From assembly GCA_028281445.1 (NCBI GenBank), contig JANQJW010000105.1, positions 1 to 64,000 of the forward strand: a DNA stretch of 64,000 bases. Reading direction: 5' to 3'. Within the stretch, counting starts at the first letter, position 1. Each line of letters starts with the position of its first letter. The notes beneath the pieces were generated by a model. The model made no database searches, was not told the origin of the DNA, and saw only the letters and a list, made by a program, of their open reading frames with translations. Shown piece by piece: positions 27,335 to 36,434 of the stretch. This DNA comes from Planctomycetota bacterium (GTDB taxonomy: Bacteria; Planctomycetota; PLA2; JAEUHO01). The position numbers and the translations under genes are program-made.

Positions 27335-30300
27335 TCACCGGCGCGGCACGAGCGTGACCTGCACGGTGCTGCGGTCGCCGGTCTTCACCGCCACAGGCAC
27401 TTCGACGGGCACGTAGCTGCGCCCGGCGGAGATGCGCGCGATGTACGCGCCGGCCTCGAGATCGGGAATGTCCACGATGCCGGTCTTGGGCACGTGCCCC
27501 CAGGGTTCGCCGAGGCGGATCGGACTCAGCGGGCGACGCGACGCCAGCACCTCGCCGGTGTCTGCGCGCACCAGATCGATCCGCGTGCGGCCGAGGGGAT
27601 CCTCGCCCGCACCCCGTACGACGAGCCGGACGAGGCCGCCGGGTCGCACCGTGACCGTGCGCGTCGTCGTACGGCCTTCCACGATGTCGAGGGTCTGGAG
27701 CGACGGCCGGCCCATGCCACGCGCGTAGATCCGCAAGCGCACCTTGCCTGCGGGGACGCCGTTGATCCGGATCCGACCCGCCGCGCCGCTTACGTACGCG
27801 TGGCGGTGCAGCGCCAGCCCCTCGTCGTCCTCCAGCCAGATGCGGGCGCCGGTGACGCCGCGGTCGTTGGCATCGACCACACGCAGCGCCACGTCGCCGC
27901 CCCGGCCGAGCACGACCCGTACGGTGAAGTCCGCGCCGGGCAGGTCCGAGGCGGCATTCTCCAGGCGACCTGGCGGTAACCCGGGCGCGGACACGGCGAG
28001 CGTGTACGCCCCCACCGGAAGCCCGCGCAGGATGAACGCGCCATGCGGATCGCTGCGCCCCTCCCCGACGAAGCTCCCGCGCGGTACACGATCGCTCTCG
28101 ATACCCGCGGGCCACGCCGTGATGTGTGCGCCCGGGACCGGATCGCCGTCGCGCGTCACGACGGTGCCGCGCAGCCGCCCTTCGAACGCCTCGAGGTCGA
28201 GCTGGACCCTGTCGCCGTCGACAAGCTCGACATCCTGCTCGCTCCGCCAGGCGCCGCTCTGGAGCTGGATCCGATACGCCCCGGCCTCCAGACCAGAGAC
28301 AGAGAACTCGCCTTCGGCGTCCGTCGACGTCCGGAAGCGCTTGAGCGCGCTGCCGGAGACGGCGACGAGATCGACGAGCGCACCGGTCACCACCGAGCCG
28401 CCGCGACGCACGGTGCCGGCGATGGTGCCTTCGGGTCGCGCCGTGAAGTCCACGGTCGACGTCTTGTCGGCCTCGACCTCCACAATCGCTTCGATGGACG
28501 CCTTGCGGCCTACGGCGCCGCCGAGTACGCGCACGACGTACGTGCCGGGCCGCACGTGCGGGATCTTGAAGCGTCCCTCGTGGTTGGTGCGCACGCGCCG
28601 TTCGACCTCGTCGCTGTCGAAGCGCCGAACGAACACGTGCAACCCGTCGAGCGCCCGCTCGTCACCGTCTTCGACCGTTCCTTCGATCGTGCCGCCTGCA
28701 TGCATGACGAGGTCGCGCGTGACGCGCACCTCGCCGTCGAGCACCCGCACGAGCTCCGCGTCGGGCGCCGCGCGGTCATCGCGCGCTTCGAGGCGCCAGA
28801 GGCCCGGGGCGATCCCCGTGAAGACGAACTCTCCGTCTTCGTTGGTTGTCGCCCGCAGCGCCCGCCCCCCGCGAATCGGCGCCGTCTGATCGCCATGCAT
28901 CCGCACGAGCTCTACAGCGACGCCGATCTGCGGCTCGCCTTCGGGATCGAGCACGGTGCCCGCGATCCGCGCGCCGGCCGGCATCGTGAGCTCGACGCCG
29001 CCCACGTCCGCGCGATCGATGAGGACGGACTCCACATCGCTGTCGAGCGCCCCCTGCACGCAGCGGACGGCGTAGGCGCCCGGCGGCAGGCCGCTGATCT
29101 CGAACGCGGCCTCGCGCTCGCCGCGTGGCAGCCGTACGTCCTTCACCTCGTGCCACAGGTAGCGCGCCCGCGTCGGGTCGTAGCGGCGGGTGGCCACCGT
29201 CACGGTAGGCCGCACGCCGTCGGGGTCGAGCTCCCCCACCGTGCCGCGCAGCGTATAGAGACTCGGGAGGAGGATCTCGAGGTGCTGCTCGACGCCGGGC
29301 ACGACGTTGTCGATGTCGGCCAGGACCACGTGGTCGCTGACCGTGTCCAGCGAGCGCTTGCGTACGACCTCGAAATCCATCGCCGTGTCGTGCAGGTCGG
29401 TGAAGGTCAGCTTGCCTTGCGCGTCCGTGTCCTGTGACACGGTGACGGTGCCGTCGCGCGTCGCACCAAAGACGGTGAACGGAGGCTGCGGTCCACCCTC
29501 GGCGGCGATGACGTGCACGGTCATCGATGCCGCGGGCTGAAGGTCGACATCCACAGAACGGTTGTCGGAGACGCGCGGATAGGACACGACGGCCTGGGCG
29601 TCGAGGAAGCCCTCGCGCCGCACGAACACCAGCACGTCGTCTGCGGGTAGGTCCGCGAGGCTCAAGCTCCCGGCTTCGTCCGTCTGGCCGCCGCGCACCA
29701 TCGCGCTCCACGCCAGATCGTCGACCGCCGAAGGACGGGCGGCGGCTGTCGCGAAGACCGTGGCGGCCGCTACCGGCGCACCCGAAGCGCCCCGCACGCG
29801 CACGCTGAGCGTCCACCCCTCGCGCAGCCGCACCGGCTTGAGCCGCGTCGGCTCGCCGCGATCGACGCGGAACGGATCCGACACCCAGGGAGAGAATCCC
29901 TCCAGGGAAGCCATCAGCCGGTAGCCCTCCGCGGGCGTCACGCGCGGGATGCGGAAGCGCCCCTTGGGATCGCTCTGCACCGGCGCAGGCATGTCGCCGA
30001 GACCGGCAGGCGGACCGTCCCCGTGCGGATCCGGGACAAGCCGGAGCTTCACACCGTGGAGCGGCTTGTCCCTTGCGTCGAGCACGACACCGACCACGTG
30101 CTGACGACGTACGGCGAACCACGTCGGCAGTTCCCGAGCGCGCGTCTCCTCCGCCTGGATGCGCGGCGGCTTCTGGTCGAACACCCAGTTCGGGTCGGTG
30201 AGCGAGACCTGGTAGACGCCCGCGGCGATGCCGTCGGCGCGATAGTGGCCCTTCTCGTCGGTCGTGACCGTCAGGCCCGCGTCCTGCGGCGCACCGCCAC

Positions 30301-30976
30301 CGGCGAGTGGCGAGAACTGCACGCCCACGCCGGGCACGGGATGGCGATGCGTGCCGTCCCCGTCCAGAACTCGGCCGTAGACCGCGGTGTCGGCCCGCGG
30401 GCGTCGCTCGCCGAGCTGCGAGCCTGCCTGCGCCAGGCCGAGTGTCTGAAGCCGCTTCGCGTCTCGACGCAGGAGCAACCGCCACCGTCCGCGGTGCAGG
30501 GCCGTGAAGCGGAAGGCGCCCTTCGCGTCCGCGCGCGCGAGGTGCGCCAGATCCGCACCCCCAACCGGGAGGGCGAGCAGCACGGCGCGGGCGGCGGGCA
30601 TGCCGCGCGGGAGACGCACGCGTCCCTCCGTGGGCTCGCCCGGCGTCAAGCGCACGATGGCAGCCTTGGGACCCGGCGGAACCAGGACCGCAGAGAGCCC
30701 GGGTGCCCATGCCACCAACCGGCCGCCGCCGGGCAGCGTGCGCGCGAGCCCGTCCGCGTCGGTCTTCCCAACCACGCCGGCGTCGGGGTCGAACAACACG
30801 AAGCCCTGGACCTCGCCGACGGTTCGCACGATTCGCGCGTCGGCCAGCGGTCGCCCGTTCGGTCCGAGCACCAGGAGCCGCGCAGGCGGCTCCGTGGGCG
30901 CAGGCTTGTCGTCGTCCGCGATCGCAGCCTGCGCGGCGAACAGGCCACACAGCAACAGCAGCACCAGAGACCTCAC
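27335..30976 (-). CDS. Secreted multi-repeat carboxypeptidase-regulatory-like protein (1213 aa)
   Basis: A signal peptide (VRSLVLLLLCGLFAAQAAIA) precedes a string of about ten beta-sandwich repeats of the carboxypeptidase regulatory-like/SpaA type. Each has a G-x-V…DG-x-P…A-x-V core and a closing F-x-x-L-x-x-G-x-Y unit, for example FSVSGLEAGAYRIQLQSG, FKIPHVRPGTYVVRVLGG and FILRGLPVGAYTLAVSAP. Such repeats build stalks on exported proteins. No enzyme domain or anchor is seen at the C-terminus. The GTG start overlaps the tsaE stop by four bases (GTGA), so translation is coupled and this is the last gene of the 27.3-36.9 kb operon. Role unknown. Confidence 0.85.
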   Translation of the reverse strand: MRSLVLLLLCGLFAAQAAIADDDKPAPTEPPARLLVLGPNGRPLADARIVRTVGEVQGFVLFDPDAGVVGKTDADGLARTLPGGGRLVAWAPGLSAVLVPPGPKAAIVRLTPGEPTEGRVRLPRGMPAARAVLLALPVGGADLAHLARADAKGAFRFTALHRGRWRLLLRRDAKRLQTLGLAQAGSQLGERRPRADTAVYGRVLDGDGTHRHPVPGVGVQFSPLAGGGAPQDAGLTVTTDEKGHYRADGIAAGVYQVSLTDPNWVFDQKPPRIQAEETRARELPTWFAVRRQHVVGVVLDARDKPLHGVKLRLVPDPHGDGPPAGLGDMPAPVQSDPKGRFRIPRVTPAEGYRLMASLEGFSPWVSDPFRVDRGEPTRLKPVRLREGWTLSVRVRGASGAPVAAATVFATAAARPSAVDDLAWSAMVRGGQTDEAGSLSLADLPADDVLVFVRREGFLDAQAVVSYPRVSDNRSVDVDLQPAASMTVHVIAAEGGPQPPFTVFGATRDGTVTVSQDTDAQGKLTFTDLHDTAMDFEVVRKRSLDTVSDHVVLADIDNVVPGVEQHLEILLPSLYTLRGTVGELDPDGVRPTVTVATRRYDPTRARYLWHEVKDVRLPRGEREAAFEISGLPPGAYAVRCVQGALDSDVESVLIDRADVGGVELTMPAGARIAGTVLDPEGEPQIGVAVELVRMHGDQTAPIRGGRALRATTNEDGEFVFTGIAPGLWRLEARDDRAAPDAELVRVLDGEVRVTRDLVMHAGGTIEGTVEDGDERALDGLHVFVRRFDSDEVERRVRTNHEGRFKIPHVRPGTYVVRVLGGAVGRKASIEAIVEVEADKTSTVDFTARPEGTIAGTVRRGGSVVTGALVDLVAVSGSALKRFRTSTDAEGEFSVSGLEAGAYRIQLQSGAWRSEQDVELVDGDRVQLDLEAFEGRLRGTVVTRDGDPVPGAHITAWPAGIESDRVPRGSFVGEGRSDPHGAFILRGLPVGAYTLAVSAPGLPPGRLENAASDLPGADFTVRVVLGRGGDVALRVVDANDRGVTGARIWLEDDEGLALHRHAYVSGAAGRIRINGVPAGKVRLRIYARGMGRPSLQTLDIVEGRTTTRTVTVRPGGLVRLVVRGAGEDPLGRTRIDLVRADTGEVLASRRPLSPIRLGEPWGHVPKTGIVDIPDLEAGAYIARISAGRSYVPVEVPVAVKTGDRSTVQVTLVPRR

Positions 30977-31536
30977 GGCGTCGCCTCACTCGACCCCACG
31001 GCGGCCCGCAACGCAGCGAGCACGCGCGCCGACTCCGGCCCCAGGGCGCGAAAGGTGACCTCACGCGCAACCTCGGGCTCGTCGAACGACGGCAGCCGCC
31101 CTTCGAACGGGATCCGGAGGTCGATGCGCAGGCGGTCCATCGGCAGGGCCTCCTCGACGTTCTCTCCCCATTCGACGCTCGTCACCCGCCCCGGCCCGCA
31201 CATGTCTTCGAATCCTGCGGCTTCGAGCTCGTCCGGCCCCGCCAGGCGATACGCGTCGATGTGGTGCAGCACCGTGAGGGCACCGGCGGCCACGGGATAG
31301 GACCTGGCGATCGTGAAGGTCGGGCTCACGACGGCCTGGCCGGCCGCCATCCCGAGGCCGGCGCCCAGGCCGCGCACGAAGACCGTCTTGCCGGCGCCCA
31401 GCTCGCCGCGCAGGTCGAGCACCAGGCGCTCCACGCCGGCCGTGCGTGCCGCCAGCGCCAGACGGCGACCCAGCGCAAGGGTCTCTTCGGTGTCCGCGGT
31501 GGAAACGACGAGGGGCTCGCTTGCCATGGGAGTCAT
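30973..31536 (-). CDS. tsaE: tRNA threonylcarbamoyladenosine biosynthesis ATPase TsaE
   Basis: A 187-residue P-loop ATPase that supports TsaBCD in making t6A37 on ANN-decoding tRNAs. It shows the Walker A GELGAGKTVFVRGLG, the switch VVSPTFTIARSYP, HHIDAYRL, and VEWGENVEEALP, all TsaE-type. ATG at 31536 is chosen over longer starts because it overlaps the thiL stop as ATGA. The C-terminal end overlaps the next gene's GTG by four bases. The C-terminal extension after about residue 150 is longer than in E. coli TsaE. Confidence 0.93.
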   Translation of the reverse strand: MTPMASEPLVVSTADTEETLALGRRLALAARTAGVERLVLDLRGELGAGKTVFVRGLGAGLGMAAGQAVVSPTFTIARSYPVAAGALTVLHHIDAYRLAGPDELEAAGFEDMCGPGRVTSVEWGENVEEALPMDRLRIDLRIPFEGRLPSFDEPEVAREVTFRALGPESARVLAALRAAVGSSEATP

Positions 31537-32450
31537 CGTAGGCCGATGTGATCCCACCCGCCGTCCGGCCACGCAGACGTGCCGTCTTTCTGCAGGAGGC
31601 GCAGGTCCCCCTCATCCGTCGCCGCGCCGATCGCGTGGAGCGAGACGCCCTCCTCGTCGAGGGTCGTGCGGATGTCGTCTTGGAGCGGGGCATGCGCAAC
31701 GAGAAGCTCGAAGTCCTCCCCGTCACCGAGGGCGTGCTCCAGCGCGTCGGGTGAATCGCGCACGTCGGCATGCACGGGAAGGAGGTCCGCGTCGATGCGG
31801 GCCCCGATGCCCGACGCGCGACACAGGCGCGGCAGGTCGCGCGCGAGGCCGTCGCTGAGATCCATCATCGCCTTCGGGATCCCGAGTCGGGCCAACACCG
31901 CGGCCTCCCGCAGACGCGGCGTGAACGTCAGGTGGCGACCGCTCCGGGATCCACCGAGCGGTCCCGTCACGCTCAGGACGTCGCCCGGCTGCGCGCCCGT
32001 GCGCGAGACGACCCCCATCGGACCGGGTGCACCCAGGACCGTGACGGAGAGCACGAGCGGTCCGTCCGCGACGTTCGTATCGCCGCCGAGGCACGGACAG
32101 CGAAACGCGCGCGAGGCGTCCTCGAACCCGTCGGCCAGCGCGTCGAAGAGCGCGCGATCCGCCGGATGCGGAAGCACGACCCCGATCAAGAAGCCCGCGG
32201 GCACCGACGCGGCCGCCGCCAGATCCGAGAGGTTCACGGCGAGACTCTTGCGCGCGGCCGCGGCGCCGCCGCATGCCGCGAGGTCGAAGTGCACGCCGTC
32301 CACGAGCACGTCCTTCGCAACCACGGCAACGCCGTCCGGGGCGAGGCGAAGAGCCGCGGCGTCGTGCCCGATCCCCAACACGACGTCCGCGCTCGGCGCA
32401 AAGCGCTGCGCCGCGCCGGCGATCCAGGCGTCTTCGCTGCGCTCACTCAT
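31533..32450 (-). CDS. thiL: Thiamine-monophosphate kinase
   Basis: A 305-residue kinase converting thiamine phosphate to thiamine diphosphate with ATP. Recognisable are VLVDGVHFDL, LAVNLSDLAAAASVPAGFLI, CLGGDTNVADGPLVLSVTVL, KAMMDLSDGLARDLPRLCRA and ALGDGEDFELLVAH. The usual N-terminal GDD metal motif reads GHD here (GIGHDAAAL), so one expected aspartate is histidine, which may alter metal binding. The ATG overlaps the stop of the HEAT lipoprotein by four bases. Together with the ThiE-like gene at 35071 it could complete thiamine phosphate handling. Confidence 0.92.
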   Translation of the reverse strand: MSERSEDAWIAGAAQRFAPSADVVLGIGHDAAALRLAPDGVAVVAKDVLVDGVHFDLAACGGAAAARKSLAVNLSDLAAAASVPAGFLIGVVLPHPADRALFDALADGFEDASRAFRCPCLGGDTNVADGPLVLSVTVLGAPGPMGVVSRTGAQPGDVLSVTGPLGGSRSGRHLTFTPRLREAAVLARLGIPKAMMDLSDGLARDLPRLCRASGIGARIDADLLPVHADVRDSPDALEHALGDGEDFELLVAHAPLQDDIRTTLDEEGVSLHAIGAATDEGDLRLLQKDGTSAWPDGGWDHIGLR

Positions 32451-35020
32451 CGAGACGCGTCGGATGCCCCCGGCTGCGGCATGCGCGCCATCTGATCGCG
32501 TCCTCCAGGCAGCGTCTCCTGCCGCGCGATCCAGCGGCGCATGCCGGCGAGCACCCGCTGGAGATCCGCGCGCGTCGCCTCGGGCTCGTAACCCAGATCG
32601 GTTCGAGCAACGCGCTGGAACAGCAGAGCCGTACGCGTCAGGAAGCCGCGACTCGGCTCGCGCCGGCGAACAGCCCGCGTCCACGCGTCCGCGATGACAC
32701 GCGCCACCGGCAGCGCCGGGACCCGCGTGAGCCCGGTAGCAATGGCGTCGCGAAGCCGGGGCTCCTCCTCGACCTGCGTGCGCAGCAAGGCCGCCAACGC
32801 GCGGGGATCCGACGGCGCCACGCGCAGCAGGCTTGCCGCCGCGGCGGTGCGAACGCGCACCGCCTCGTCCTGCCGAAGTCGCCCGATCAAGAGCGGAACG
32901 GCGTCCTTGCCTTCCAGGCGAGCGACGACCGTGACGGCTTCTTCGCGTACGAGCCAGGCCTTGTCTTCGAGGCCCTTGCGAGCCAGCGCGACGAAACCAG
33001 CGCTTCCTGCCAGTCGCACGGCGATCTGTCGCAGCAAGGCCGCAGAGTCGGTCATGCCGTGGGCCACGAGGCCCGGCGACGCGCCCGTGCCTCCATCGGC
33101 GAGCAGACGCTCGAACGCAGCGCGCCGCATTGCGTACTCGTCGTTGCGAACGGCCTGGAGGAAGCCCGGACGCCGTGCCAGCCATGCGGGATCCAGACCC
33201 AGGCGCACGCGTTCCCACATATGTTCGACGTCGGGAATGCCCAGCTCGCGCAGTCGCACGTCGTCCGTCGCGCCGCGGAGCTGCGCATACGGCACCGCGC
33301 CCGCCAGTTGTTCCAGGTCCCACAGCACCAGATGCGGTGCATTGCGCCACTCCGTCTGGAGCACGACCACGGCGGCATGGATGCCCGAGCTGGAGACGAG
33401 CAGCCGAAGCGCGGGCCCGCGCTCGCTGCGCCGCAGGTTGCGCAGGATCTCGAGGAGCGCCGGCGTGGCCGCGCGGCCGCCGTCCTCGACGTCACGCCGC
33501 GTCGTTTCGTTCGGATCGCTGCGCCATGCCCGCACGCGTGTGGCGTTGCGTCGCTGCGCGGCCTCGGACGGCTCGCGCTGTGCTTCCTCGACGCCGATGA
33601 GGATGTGCGCCAGCTCGGGCGCTTCGCGCCGCGGTCCCAAGTCGTCGAGGAACCGCTGCGCGGCGCCGGCACGGTGATCCTGGAGCAGGACGCGTGCGTA
33701 GCGGTCGATCGTCGCCAGGGTCAAGCTGCCGCTGCCTTCCCACTCGATCCGCGCACGCATCGTCGACATCCAGCGCTGGGGGTCCTCTTCCATGCCGAGC
33801 ATCGGGTTGTCGCGGCGCAGCGCCGCCCGTGCGCTGCTCCGCGGGAAGTCCCGATCCAGCTCACCCGCAAGACGTCGTGCAAGCGCGGCATCGCCTCCGG
33901 CGCGCGACTCGACCCGGATGCGAAGCGCGACTGCCTCCGCCGGCTCGGCGAGGATCGCCATCGCATCGGGGCTCAGCGTGCGCAACAGCGTGCGTGCGCG
34001 CGCGAACGCTCCCTCGTCGGCCGATGCCCGCGCGCGCAGGACCGTGATCTCGTCGGCGATCTGCGGCGGGACCTCGTCGCCCAGCATGGCATCGAGCCCT
34101 GCGCGGCCGCTCTCGTCGACCGCGGCGCGCGCCCGAGCCAACTGTTTCCACGGTCGCGCGTTCAAGCGCTCGATCTGGAGGTTGAAGACGTCGCGGGCGC
34201 GGCCGACCCAGCTGCCCTCCGCCTCCTTCGTCAAGCGGATGAGGAGGGCATCCGGGTCATCGCCGTCCGATGCGAAGCGCAGGAGCTTGCGCACATCCCC
34301 CGGCTGACCGCGATCGGCGAGAAGGAGCAGCGCGGCGATCGCGGTTGCCTGGGCCGCCCGCGCGTTCTCCGCGGAGACGACCAACGCATCGCGGTCCCCC
34401 TCGACGGCACGCCGGTGCAACCCTTCGAGCTGGCGATCCATGTCCCCGGCCGCCGCCGTGCCTGCCATGTACGCGATCCATCGCGGCATGTGTCCGTGAC
34501 GCCGCGCGGCGTCCTCGAAAGCTACGTCGCCCAGCGCACGGAGCAGCGTGCGATCGGGATCGAGCACGCCGGCCACTAGCGGCTCGGCGTTGATCCGGAG
34601 CAGCACGCTGCGGCGTCCGTCCTTGATGCGCGTGTTCAGCTCGTACGGGACGCGCTCGTCGCCCAGAGGCGTGAGCACGATCTCCGGGCCCGACCCGTCG
34701 TCGAACGTGATGCCGGTGATGATCGCGAACCGGTCGACTGCGCGGTCGACGCGCTCGTGCCAGTCGATGGCCAGCCGGCGCCAGCGCGGATCCGCTGCAT
34801 AGACACCCGGCACCGTGCCCTTGTCCGCCGTCTGCGGCGCCGGCAACGCTTCAGGCAGGATCGCGTCGGCAGGGTCGTCTTCGCCCCCGCCGTCCGGATC
34901 GCCGACATCATCCCGCTGGAAGTTGACGAGGTCCTGCAGCGGTTGCGCCTGGCACCCGGCGAGGGCACACAAAGCGGCGGCCATGAGCCAACCAAGCAGG
35001 CGGGTCCGAACAACCGGCAA
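32447..35020 (-). CDS. HEAT-repeat lipoprotein with peptidase-like N-terminal region (857 aa)
   Basis: A signal peptide RTRLLGWLMAAALCALAGC ends in a lipobox. Residues about 70-200 resemble the layout of a peptidase_MA-type zinc protease (LLRALGDVAFEDAARRHGHM, then PRWIAYMAGTAA), but the expected HExxH is absent. If related, it is a pseudo-enzyme. Residues about 530-800 are HEAT repeats (GLEDKAWLVREEAVTVVARL, QDEAVRVRTAAAASLLRVAP). The start is TTG at 35020, since only this gives the basic n-region; AGGA precedes it. It lies in the dapB-thiE-thiL-tsaE operon, 50 bases after thiE, and its ATGA overlap couples it to thiL. Confidence 0.78.
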   Translation of the reverse strand: MPVVRTRLLGWLMAAALCALAGCQAQPLQDLVNFQRDDVGDPDGGGEDDPADAILPEALPAPQTADKGTVPGVYAADPRWRRLAIDWHERVDRAVDRFAIITGITFDDGSGPEIVLTPLGDERVPYELNTRIKDGRRSVLLRINAEPLVAGVLDPDRTLLRALGDVAFEDAARRHGHMPRWIAYMAGTAAAGDMDRQLEGLHRRAVEGDRDALVVSAENARAAQATAIAALLLLADRGQPGDVRKLLRFASDGDDPDALLIRLTKEAEGSWVGRARDVFNLQIERLNARPWKQLARARAAVDESGRAGLDAMLGDEVPPQIADEITVLRARASADEGAFARARTLLRTLSPDAMAILAEPAEAVALRIRVESRAGGDAALARRLAGELDRDFPRSSARAALRRDNPMLGMEEDPQRWMSTMRARIEWEGSGSLTLATIDRYARVLLQDHRAGAAQRFLDDLGPRREAPELAHILIGVEEAQREPSEAAQRRNATRVRAWRSDPNETTRRDVEDGGRAATPALLEILRNLRRSERGPALRLLVSSSGIHAAVVVLQTEWRNAPHLVLWDLEQLAGAVPYAQLRGATDDVRLRELGIPDVEHMWERVRLGLDPAWLARRPGFLQAVRNDEYAMRRAAFERLLADGGTGASPGLVAHGMTDSAALLRQIAVRLAGSAGFVALARKGLEDKAWLVREEAVTVVARLEGKDAVPLLIGRLRQDEAVRVRTAAAASLLRVAPSDPRALAALLRTQVEEEPRLRDAIATGLTRVPALPVARVIADAWTRAVRRREPSRGFLTRTALLFQRVARTDLGYEPEATRADLQRVLAGMRRWIARQETLPGGRDQMARMPQPGASDASR

Positions 35021-35070
35021 ATGAGGGTCCTCGCAGGCGCAATTCAGCCTGCAAGGGTCTCACAGGGCGT

Positions 35071-35694
35071 TCATCGTGGAGTCATCGCGCCCGAGAGGGC
35101 CCGGGCCGCTTCGGCCGGGTCGGGGGCGTCGCGGAGCGCCCGGATCACCGCCACGCCGTTGGCCCCAGCGGCACGCACGGCATCCGCGGTGGGCCCCTCG
35201 ATGCCCCCGAGCCCCACGACGGGCAGGTCCACGCCGGCCCGCAGCCGCTCGAAGAGCGCCGTACCCAGCGGTGCCCCCTTCGTCGGGACGCCGAAGACGG
35301 GCGAGAGCACGGCGTAGTCGGCTCCCCCACGCTGGGCCGCGCGCAGCTCGGCTTCCGAATGACAGCTCATGCCGATCCAGCCGTCGTACCAGGGACGCAC
35401 CTTCCGGACCGGGGGCGAGCGGAACCCAAGCTGGACGCCATGTGCGCCCACGGACGCAGCGACGTCGGCGCGATCTCCGATCACGAGCGCCACCCCGCGC
35501 TCCTTGCAGCGCCAGACCAGATCACGCGACGCGCGGTAGAGCTCCGCCCCCGTCGCTTCCGGTGCACGCAGCCAGAGCATCGTCACGCCCGCGCCGAGCA
35601 TCGCATCGAGGCGCTGCCAGTCGCGTGCGTCCTCCCGGTTCACGACGTAGATCAGTCGCAGCACTGCGTCGAGGGAGAGGTCGGGAGCGCCCAT
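35071..35694 (-). CDS. Thiamine-phosphate synthase family protein (ThiE/TenI-like)
   Basis: A 207-residue TIM-barrel of the ThiE/TenI superfamily. Seen are VTMLWLRAPEATGAELYRAS, VALVIGDRADVAASVGAHGV, QLGFRSPPVRKVRPW, DYAVLSPVFGVPTKGAPLG and VVGLGGIEGPTADAVRAAGA. ThiE joins HMP-PP and thiazole phosphate; TenI is a thiazole tautomerase. The ThiE LR-x-K pyrophosphate lysine is missing (LRAP), and HGVQL plus IGMSCHS look TenI-like, so the exact activity is open. thiL is in the same operon. The ATG shares one base with the dapB stop (TGATG), giving tight coupling. Confidence 0.85.
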   Translation of the reverse strand: MGAPDLSLDAVLRLIYVVNREDARDWQRLDAMLGAGVTMLWLRAPEATGAELYRASRDLVWRCKERGVALVIGDRADVAASVGAHGVQLGFRSPPVRKVRPWYDGWIGMSCHSEAELRAAQRGGADYAVLSPVFGVPTKGAPLGTALFERLRAGVDLPVVGLGGIEGPTADAVRAAGANGVAVIRALRDAPDPAEAARALSGAMTPR

Positions 35695-36434
35695 CAAGAA
35701 GTCCCGTCAGAATCCGCGAAGAGGATGGCGTCGAGCCCGTGGACGAAGCCCGTGCGCTGCGGGATCGCCCGCACCGCCGCAAGCACGCCCGCAAGATAGC
35801 ACTCCCGGCTCAATGCCGCATGCTGGAGCGTCAGGCTCTCGTTCGGCCCCGCGAAGCGCACTTCCTGCTGCGCGTGGATCCCCGGGACGCGCAGGCTGTG
35901 GATCCTCACGCCGTCGGCGTCGAGGCCCCGGGCTGCGTCGCCGTCCGGGCCCGGCTCGGCACCCGCCGCCGCCATGCGTGCCGCGGTGTGCAGTGACGTA
36001 CCGGACGGCGCATCGAGCTTCCCCTCGTGATGGGTCTCGATGATCTCTGCGCGCGGGAAGTGCCGCGCGGCCTCCTCGGCGAAACGCTGTAGGAGAATCA
36101 TGCCCAGCGAGAAGTTCGGTGCAATGAGGAGGCCGACGTCCGCGTCCGCCGCCTCTCGCGCGAGCGCGTCCAGATCCTCGCCGGTGAAGCCCGTCGTACC
36201 GATCACGCCGTGGGCACCCGCCGCGAGGATCGCGCGCGCGTTCGACATGGCCGCGGCGGGCGCCGTGAAGTCGATCACGACGTGGGCGCCGGTGTCACGG
36301 GCCGCCTTGCCGAGATCGTCGTCGATGTCGACCTCGCCCACGACCTCGATGCCCTCGGCCTCGCGGATGCCGGGCAGGAGCGCACGCCCCATACGGCCTC
36401 GTGCGCCGCAGAAGATCACGCGAATCGCGCTCAC
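35694..36434 (-). CDS. dapB: 4-hydroxy-tetrahydrodipicolinate reductase
   Basis: A 246-residue NAD(P)H-dependent enzyme of the lysine/meso-diaminopimelate pathway. It has the nucleotide-binding GARGRMG, the VVIDFTAP segment, GTTGFTGEDLDALA, APNFSLGMILLQRFAEEA, and the catalytic ETHHEGKLDAPSGTS. The start is GTG at 36434, overlapping the phosphatase stop by four bases. asd, an earlier step of the same pathway, is at 62675. It would supply diaminopimelate and lysine. Confidence 0.95.
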   Translation of the reverse strand: MSAIRVIFCGARGRMGRALLPGIREAEGIEVVGEVDIDDDLGKAARDTGAHVVIDFTAPAAAMSNARAILAAGAHGVIGTTGFTGEDLDALAREAADADVGLLIAPNFSLGMILLQRFAEEAARHFPRAEIIETHHEGKLDAPSGTSLHTAARMAAAGAEPGPDGDAARGLDADGVRIHSLRVPGIHAQQEVRFAGPNESLTLQHAALSRECYLAGVLAAVRAIPQRTGFVHGLDAILFADSDGTS

